Below, piece after piece: positions 59,228 through 64,000 of a stretch of DNA of 64,000 nt. Below the pieces are notes generated by a model that was not told the origin of the DNA, made no database searches, and saw nothing but the letters and a program-made list of their open reading frames with translations. How positions within the stretch are numbered: position 1 is the stretch's first letter; each line of letters starts with the position of its first letter. This DNA comes from Pseudomonadota bacterium (GTDB taxonomy: Bacteria; Pseudomonadota; Gammaproteobacteria; Burkholderiales; Gallionellaceae). The stretch spans positions 86,103-150,102 of the forward strand of contig JAJZTF010000005.1 in NCBI GenBank assembly GCA_021821945.1. Reading direction: 5' to 3'. The position numbers were made by a program, and so were the translations under genes.

Positions 59228-61018
59228 TCAGGATATCTCCGCCTGCACGGTCTGACGCAAACGGATGTGCAGATCGCGCAACTGCCTCTCATCCACCGCG
59301 CTTGGTGCCTGGGTCAGCAGGCATTGCGCGCGCTGGGTCTTGGGAAACGCGATCACATCGCGTATCGACTCGGCCCCTGTCATCATCGTCACGATGCGGT
59401 CCAGGCCGAACGCGAGCCCGCCGTGCGGGGGCGCGCCGTATTGCAGCGCGTCGAGCAGGAACCCGAATTTGAGTTTGGCCTCATCCGCATCGATGTTGAG
59501 CGCGCGAAACACCTTGGACTGCACCTCTTCCTTGTGTATGCGCACCGATCCGCCGCCCAGCTCCCATCCGTTCAATGCCAGATCATAGGCCTTGGCAAGG
59601 CAGCGGCCCGGGTCCGACTCCAGATACTGCACGTGGTCGTCCTTGGGAGAGGTGAAGGGATGGTGGCAGGCCGTCCAGCGCTTTGCCTCGTCGTCGTATT
59701 CGAACATCGGAAAATCCACCACCCACAAGGGCTCCCAGAGAGAACCATTGGTATGTCCTTTTGCATGTCCTATCTTGATGCGCAGTGCGCCCAGCGCATC
59801 GTTGACGATCTTTTCCCTGTCTGCGCCGAAGAAGATGATATCGCCGTCTGCCGCACCCGTGCGCTCGATCACGGTTTTAAGCGATGCCTCGCTCAGGTTC
59901 TTCACGATGGGGGACTGCAGCCCCGTTTCGTTCAGCTGGGTTTTGTCGTTGACCTTGATGTAGGCCAGCCCCTTGGCGCCGAAGATGCCGACGAACTTGG
60001 TGTATTCGTCGATTTCCCCGCGGGTGAATGCAGCACCGCCCGGCACGCGCAGCGCAGCGATCCTGCCCTGCGCAGAATTCGCCACGCTGGAGAATACCTT
60101 GAAGGCGACATCCTTCATCGCATCCGTGACGTCGACAAGCTCGAGCGTCACACGAAGATCCGGTTTGTCAGAACCGTAGAGCGCCATCGCCTCCTTGTAG
60201 GTGATGCGCGGGAACGGGTTGGGCAAGTCGACATCTATCGCCTCCTTGAACACGGTGCGCATCAGCTCCTCGGTCAGCATCATGATCTCCTCCTCGCCGA
60301 GGAAGGATGTCTCGATGTCGACCTGCGTGAATTCGGGCTGACGGTCTGCCCTCAGATCCTCGTCCCGGAAGCACTTGGTGATCTGATAATAGCGATCGAA
60401 ACCCGATATCATCAGCATCTGCTTGAAAAGCTGCGGAGACTGGGGCAATGCGAAGAATTCCCCGGGATGCACGCGCGATGGCACGAGATAATCGCGCGCG
60501 CCTTCCGGCGTCGACTTGGTCAGCATCGGCGTTTCGATGTCGATGAAGCCGCGGCTGTCCAGGAACCTTCTGAATGCCCTCGCCACCTTGTAACGCAGCA
60601 TCAGGTTTTTTTGCATCTGCGGGCGGCGCAGGTCGACCACGCGATGGGTCAGTCGGACATTCTCCGAAATGTGCTCGTCGTCGAGCTGGAATGGCGGCGT
60701 CACCGAGGTGTTCAGCACCTCGATCTCCCTGCAAATTATCTCGATCTCGCCGCTTACCAGATTGCTGTTTGTAGAACCCTCCGGGCGGCGGCGCACCTCG
60801 CCCGTGACGCGCAGTACATATTCGTTTCTCACGGATTCGGCGATTCTGAACATCACCTCGAGGTCTGGGTTGCACACCACCTGCGCAAGCCCTTCGCGAT
60901 CGCGCAGGTCGATGAAGATCACGCCCCCGTGGTCGCGCCTGCGATGCGCCCAGCCGCAAAGGGTCACGGTCTGGCCAAGCTGGTCTATGTTAAGTGTGCC
61001 GCAATAATGTGTACGCAT
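59228..61018 (-). CDS. aspS: Aspartyl-tRNA synthetase
   Basis: Class IIb synthetase with an N-terminal OB-fold anticodon domain ([39 protein letters not shown]) and the bacterial GAD insertion. Motif 2 is [21 protein letters not shown] without break ([18 protein letters not shown]), and motif 3 [16 protein letters not shown] 61018 fits homologous starts; a TTG lies three codons earlier. Length 596 residues. Many beta-proteobacterial AspRS are non-discriminating (Asp/Asn), which cannot be settled here. Confidence 0.96.
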   Translation of the reverse strand: MRTHYCGTLNIDQLGQTVTLCGWAHRRRDHGGVIFIDLRDREGLAQVVCNPDLEVMFRIAESVRNEYVLRVTGEVRRRPEGSTNSNLVSGEIEIICREIEVLNTSVTPPFQLDDEHISENVRLTHRVVDLRRPQMQKNLMLRYKVARAFRRFLDSRGFIDIETPMLTKSTPEGARDYLVPSRVHPGEFFALPQSPQLFKQMLMISGFDRYYQITKCFRDEDLRADRQPEFTQVDIETSFLGEEEIMMLTEELMRTVFKEAIDVDLPNPFPRITYKEAMALYGSDKPDLRVTLELVDVTDAMKDVAFKVFSSVANSAQGRIAALRVPGGAAFTRGEIDEYTKFVGIFGAKGLAYIKVNDKTQLNETGLQSPIVKNLSEASLKTVIERTGAADGDIIFFGADREKIVNDALGALRIKIGHAKGHTNGSLWEPLWVVDFPMFEYDDEAKRWTACHHPFTSPKDDHVQYLESDPGRCLAKAYDLALNGWELGGGSVRIHKEEVQSKVFRALNIDADEAKLKFGFLLDALQYGAPPHGGLAFGLDRIVTMMTGAESIRDVIAFPKTQRAQCLLTQAPSAVDERQLRDLHIRLRQTVQAEIS

Positions 61019-61023
61019 GGTTC

Positions 61024-61644
61024 TCAATCAGCCTTATAAATCTTGTGGAATGCGGTCGAATCGACATCGGACACCACCCCCATCGAGACGATGGAACGCA
61101 GCGCCACATCCACCGTCATGTCGAGCGCGATGGTGTCGGATTTACGCACGAAAAAATAAAACCCGTTGACGGGGCTTGGCGTCGTGGGTATGAACACCGC
61201 GACATGCTCCTCGTCCAGTTTGCCCTGAACGACATTCGGCACATTGGTCTGGAATGCCAGGGACCATGCATCGGGATGGGGGTAGCGGACCAGCAGCACC
61301 TTGCGGAAGGAATTGCCGTTTCCCGAAAGCAGCGTGTCGCTGACCTGCTTCACCCCCTTGTAGATGTTGCCGACGAACGGAATGTGCTGCATGGCCTTCT
61401 CCGAGGCAGCCCATATCCTCTGTCCGAAGACGTTGCGGACCAGCAGCCCCGTCAACAGCACCACGCCCAGCGTCAGGATGATGCCCAGGCCCGGCACATG
61501 CATGCCCAGCCACATGTCCGGATGCCATTTTCTCGGCAGCAACAGCAGGCTCTGATCCATCGTAGTGATGATGAGATTCAGCACCCAGATCGTGATGCCC
61601 AGAGGCACCCAGACCAAGAGCCCGGTGACGAGAAATTTTTTCAT
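61024..61644 (-). CDS. DUF502 membrane protein
   Basis: A 206-residue inner-membrane protein with two N-terminal helices (about 4-28 and 50-72) and a C-terminal soluble domain. DUF502 hallmarks are [40 protein letters not shown] and [16 protein letters not shown]. The family function is unknown. It is 5 bases upstream of aspS and 3 bases after the FmdB-like gene. Confidence 0.88.
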   Translation of the reverse strand: MKKFLVTGLLVWVPLGITIWVLNLIITTMDQSLLLLPRKWHPDMWLGMHVPGLGIILTLGVVLLTGLLVRNVFGQRIWAASEKAMQHIPFVGNIYKGVKQVSDTLLSGNGNSFRKVLLVRYPHPDAWSLAFQTNVPNVVQGKLDEEHVAVFIPTTPSPVNGFYFFVRKSDTIALDMTVDVALRSIVSMGVVSDVDSTAFHKIYKAD

Positions 61645-61647
61645 CGA

Positions 61648-61890
61648 TCAGTTGCCGGCCGCGGGGCAGGAACCTGCATTGCCGCAGGGGGCGCACTCGG
61701 CCTTGGGCTTGTCCTTGAAGTCCGTCACATAATACCCGCTGCCCTTCAGCTGAAATCCAGCCGCGGTGAGCTGCTTGGAAAACGTTTCCTTGCCGCATTC
61801 CGGGCAGGTGCTCAGAGGCGCATCGCTCATCTTCTGCATCACGTCCTGCTGCAGACCGCAGCTGGAACAGGCATAAGCATATATTGGCAT
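61648..61890 (-). CDS. FmdB-family zinc-ribbon protein
   Basis: An 80-residue protein with the FmdB-type zinc ribbon (MPIYAYACSSCG and TCPECGKETFSKQLTAAGF) and a Cys-containing C-terminus (CAPCGNAGSCPAAGN). I prefer ATG 61890 because AAGGGA is then six bases away; an ATG at 61896 is directly on the RBS. It heads the operon that continues through DUF502, aspS, the RNase, the barstar-like gene, nudB and nadA. Role unknown. Confidence 0.88.
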   Translation of the reverse strand: MPIYAYACSSCGLQQDVMQKMSDAPLSTCPECGKETFSKQLTAAGFQLKGSGYYVTDFKDKPKAECAPCGNAGSCPAAGN

Positions 61891-61922
61891 GTCCATTCCC
61901 TTGGAAGAATTAATAAACGCAC

Positions 61923-61951
61923 ATTATACCCGAGCATGCGCCTTGAGCCAG
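61923..61951 (-). promoter_or_regulatory. Candidate promoter of the fmdB-to-nadA operon
   Basis: A perfect minus-strand TATAAT (plus-strand ATTATA at 61923-61928) with CTGGCT 17 bases upstream (61946-61951). It lies 33 bases ahead of the FmdB-like start. Confidence 0.5.
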
Positions 61952-61997
61952 CCCCGAAGGGCTTAGATTTTCAACGCGCGAAAATCCCCAATGCATG

Positions 61998-62003
61998 TAT
62001 AAT
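61998..62003 (+). promoter_or_regulatory. Candidate -10 box for rhlE
   Basis: Perfect TATAAT 88 bases ahead of the TTG start, which gives a leader of about 80 bases. The -35 region is weak. Confidence 0.4.
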
Positions 62004-62091
62004 CCCCCTACCTCAGTGAAACCAATCGCGACTTCCCCCGTTCAGTCCGGCCATTGCCTGCCTCACAGGCAAACATCCCAGGAGTTATGCC

Positions 62092-63453
62092 TTGACCAAC
62101 ACCGCTTCAAATTTTGCCAGTCTGAATCTTTCAGAGCCCCTGCTCCACGCCATCAGTGATGCCGGATATACCCAGCCCACCCCCGTTCAGGCACAGGCCA
62201 TTCCGCTCGTGCTGGCCGGCGGAGACCTTCTGGCAGGCGCCCAGACCGGAACAGGAAAGACCGCGGGTTTCACCCTGCCCATACTGCAGCGCTTGAGCGA
62301 AAAACCTGCCGCCAATCCGCGCCCGGGCGCACCGCGCTGCCTGATCCTGACGCCCACGCGGGAACTGGCGGCCCAGGTGGAGGAGTCGGTCAAGACTTAC
62401 GGGAAATATCTTGCGCTGAAATCGGTCGTGATGTTCGGCGGCGTCAACATCAATCCGCAGATCAGCGCATTGCGCTCCCGAATCGACATCCTGGTTGCAA
62501 CCCCGGGCAGGCTGCTGGATCATGTCGGTCAGAAGACCCTGGACCTTTCAAGCGTGGAGATTCTTGTGCTGGATGAGGCCGACCGCATGCTGGACATGGG
62601 CTTCATACGCGACATCCGGAAGATACTGGCACTGCTTCCAAAACAGCGGCAGAACCTGCTCTTCTCGGCGACCTTCTCGGAGGAGATCAAGACGCTGGCC
62701 GATGGCCTGCTCCACAACCCCGGATTCGTCGAAGTGGCGCGCCGCAACACCACTTCGGAGCTGGTATCGCAAAGCGTGCACATGGTCGCGCAGAAGCTGA
62801 AGAGCCATCTGCTCTCCCACCTCATCAAGCAAAACGACTGGAAGCAGGTGCTGGTTTTCACCCGCACCAAGCACGGCGCAAACCGTCTTGCAGAAAAGCT
62901 CAACAACGACGGCATCCCTGCCGCAGCGATACATGGCAACAAGAGCCAGTCCGCGCGCACCAAGGCGCTTTCCCAGTTCAAGGACGGCACGCTGCCCGTG
63001 CTGGTTGCAACCGACATCGCGGCGCGAGGCCTGGACATCGACATGCTCCCCCACGTGGTCAATTTCGAACTGCCCAACATTCCCGAAGACTATGTGCACC
63101 GCATCGGCAGGACGGGACGCGCGGGCAGCAGCGGTTCGGCGATCTCGCTGGTCGACAGCGAAGAGCTGCAATATCTCAAGAACATAGAACGCCTGATCAA
63201 GATGCAGATTCCGAGGGTGACGATAGAAACCTTCGTGCCCCCCGCGAACATACCTGCCGAAGCGCCCCGCCCGCCCAGACCGCCGCGCGGACCGGGACCA
63301 AAGGGGGGAAAGCAGCCTGCCAGCAAGAAGCCCCGAAACCCTGCAGAAAGCAAGCCTCCCAAGCCCAAATACATGTCGGAGGCGGCGCGCCACCAGGCCA
63401 TGCCGCAACCCGCGCTTTTCTCTCCCAAACCCGCAGCACGCCGGGGGAAATAA
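62092..63453 (+). CDS. rhlE: DEAD-box ATP-dependent RNA helicase, RhlE type
   Basis: DEAD-box helicase of 453 residues. Motifs are the Q motif region [14 protein letters not shown], Walker [10 protein letters not shown], motif Ia [12 protein letters not shown] ([14 protein letters not shown]), SAT (LFSATF), and [13 protein letters not shown] (motif VI). The C-terminal 65 residues are Pro/Lys/Arg-rich. Start is TTG 62092 with GGAG seven bases upstream; an ATG at 62087 opens only a two-codon frame. RhlE-type helicases act in ribosome assembly or RNA decay. Confidence 0.92.
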   Translation: MTNTASNFASLNLSEPLLHAISDAGYTQPTPVQAQAIPLVLAGGDLLAGAQTGTGKTAGFTLPILQRLSEKPAANPRPGAPRCLILTPTRELAAQVEESVKTYGKYLALKSVVMFGGVNINPQISALRSRIDILVATPGRLLDHVGQKTLDLSSVEILVLDEADRMLDMGFIRDIRKILALLPKQRQNLLFSATFSEEIKTLADGLLHNPGFVEVARRNTTSELVSQSVHMVAQKLKSHLLSHLIKQNDWKQVLVFTRTKHGANRLAEKLNNDGIPAAAIHGNKSQSARTKALSQFKDGTLPVLVATDIAARGLDIDMLPHVVNFELPNIPEDYVHRIGRTGRAGSSGSAISLVDSEELQYLKNIERLIKMQIPRVTIETFVPPANIPAEAPRPPRPPRGPGPKGGKQPASKKPRNPAESKPPKPKYMSEAARHQAMPQPALFSPKPAARRGK

Positions 63454-63536
63454 GCCTGATCGCCTAGATATTCCGGCCTATATGAAAAGTCCGTGCGGCG
63501 TGATGTAATTCGGGCCTCTGACAGGAGGACCAGACC

Positions 63537-63767
63537 ATGGAAACGAAGGAATCCACCGAACATCTTTTCAAGACCAGGCAGGAGAAGCTGAGTGAATTGA
63601 GCGCACAGCAAAGCAAGCTGAAGCAGCTTCAGACAGAGCTCAGCACGCTCGAGGAAAAGATCAAGAACAACGAAAAGCTGTCGAAAGAGGACACCAAGTT
63701 CGTAGCCGAACTCGGATGGCTTGCCGCAGCCGCGGTCACGATCGCGGCGATCGCCGACAGCATGTAA
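63537..63767 (+). CDS. Small coiled-coil protein with C-terminal membrane segment
   Basis: Unrecognised 76-residue protein with a strong AGGAGG ribosome-binding site. Residues about 5-50 form an amphipathic coiled coil rich in Glu, Lys and Gln (KLSELSAQQSKLKQLQTELS), and residues about 57-76 form an Ala-rich hydrophobic tail (LGWLAAAAVTIAAIADSM). This tail-anchored arrangement resembles small stress or envelope proteins but no family is evident. It converges with cydX (9 bases). Confidence 0.65.
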   Translation: METKESTEHLFKTRQEKLSELSAQQSKLKQLQTELSTLEEKIKNNEKLSKEDTKFVAELGWLAAAAVTIAAIADSM

Positions 63768-63776
63768 CCTGGCCGC

Positions 63777-63899
63777 TCACCATTTCAAACCGCCCCTGTC
63801 CTCTTCGGAGGCGCATTCCTTTGCATCGCACATGGTTGCGGCCATGGAGGCGAGCAGCACGGCCAGGGTGACTCCGAGTATCCACGCGAAATACCACAT
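63777..63899 (-). CDS. cydX: Cytochrome bd oxidase small subunit CydX
   Basis: A 40-residue single-helix subunit required for assembly and activity of the bd oxidase. It begins MWYFAWILGVTLAVLLAS, the CydX signature, after an AAAGGAG ribosome-binding site, and lies 13 bases after the cydB stop. The charged C-terminal tail has two cysteines (MCDAKECASEE), which I do not recall as typical. Context directly after cydB makes the assignment secure. Confidence 0.93.
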   Translation of the reverse strand: MWYFAWILGVTLAVLLASMAATMCDAKECASEEDRGGLKW

Positions 63900-63912
63900 C
63901 CCGTTCTCCTTT

Positions 63913-64000
63913 CTAGTAAACCGACTTGTCGTGGGCCTTGATGTATTCCACCGTCACCTTGCCGCGCATCACCCTGTACGCCCACGACGTGTAGAAGATG
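63913..64000 (-). CDS. cydB: Cytochrome bd ubiquinol oxidase subunit II, C-terminal end (rest outside window)
   Basis: Only the last 28 codons are visible: the frame reads IFYTSWAYRVMRGKVT and then VEYIKAHDKSVY before TAG at 63913. The end of a last membrane helix followed by YRVMRGKVT is typical of CydB. The position directly before cydX confirms it. The gene runs off the right edge, with cydA presumably beyond. Confidence 0.88.
   Translation of the reverse strand, partial: IFYTSWAYRVMRGKVTVEYIKAHDKSVY

Noticed and set aside
59216..61039. 607-codon open frame antisense to aspS
   Set aside because: Full-length synthetase motifs are on the minus strand; the antisense translation is low-complexity and unrelated to any family.
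1..64000. Mobile elements, CRISPR arrays, tRNA or rRNA genes
   Set aside because: No transposase, integrase, direct-repeat array or tRNA/rRNA-like sequence was seen in any intergenic gap; gene order is typical of a core chromosome.

Overview
The window is a gene-dense, typical betaproteobacterial chromosome segment. I see no rRNA, tRNA, insertion sequence, prophage or CRISPR array, and no stretch over about 300 bases without a gene. Gene order and protein features point to Betaproteobacteria, probably Nitrosomonadales and possibly Gallionellaceae-like (an inference). Supporting features are the ndk-rlmN-pilF-rodZ-ispG-hisS-yfgM-bamB-der operon, an EF-P of the arginine type next to its rhamnosyltransferase EarP, a complete iscRSUA-hscBA-fdx-iscX operon, and a B12-dependent ribonucleotide reductase.

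Layout. 1-4363 (+): ileS (5' end cut by the window), lspA, ispH, thiO. 4370-14476 (-): the ndk-to-der operon with an HD-GYP gene at its downstream end. 14660-17991 (+): a receiver / CheC-like phosphatase / PAS-GGDEF trio, then a Sel1-repeat protein. 18000-21388 (-): tilS, accA and an RpfE-like gene. 21517-23485 (+): lolC-lolD. 23454-26214 (-): DUF2062, a small coiled-coil protein, efp and earP. 26400-31499 (-): a methylthioadenosine salvage operon (class II aldolase, mtnA, apt, mtnP), a PilZ protein and alr. 31595-32833 (+): lplT. 32830-39556 (-): Cache-GGDEF-EAL protein, substrate-binding protein, family 4-type uracil-DNA glycosylase, rimI, tsaB, ispF, ispD. 39625-47200 (+): S24-fold protein, mfd, serB, nrdJ. 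47216-48648 (-): a TonB-like membrane protein and dsbB. 48698-54131 (-): the isc operon, followed upstream by cysE and trmJ. 55769-56803 (+): suhB and a 23-residue membrane peptide. 56872-61890 (-): nadA, nudB, a barstar-like protein, a secreted guanyl-specific RNase, aspS, a DUF502 protein and an FmdB-like protein. 62092-63767 (+): a RhlE-type helicase and a small coiled-coil/membrane protein. 63777-64000 (-): cydX and the end of cydB.

How the genes work together. Three isoprenoid steps (IspD, IspF, IspG) plus IspH are present; IspG and IspH, like NadA, RlmN and the uracil-DNA glycosylase, need Fe-S clusters, which the isc operon supplies. Cyclic-di-GMP signalling is heavily represented (HD-GYP, PAS-GGDEF, GGDEF-EAL, PilZ). 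Envelope biogenesis is represented by LspA, BamB, LolCD, RodZ, LplT, Alr and DsbB.

Items most worth a second look are: the receiver/CheC/GGDEF trio; the anchored substrate-binding protein coupled to a GGDEF-EAL protein; the RNase/barstar pair inside a housekeeping operon; the likely DHAP-shunt MTA salvage operon; a free-standing S24-fold protein with arginine at the catalytic lysine position; a near-consensus IscR type 1 site inside the end of cysE; and several small ORFs and orphan regulatory structures.
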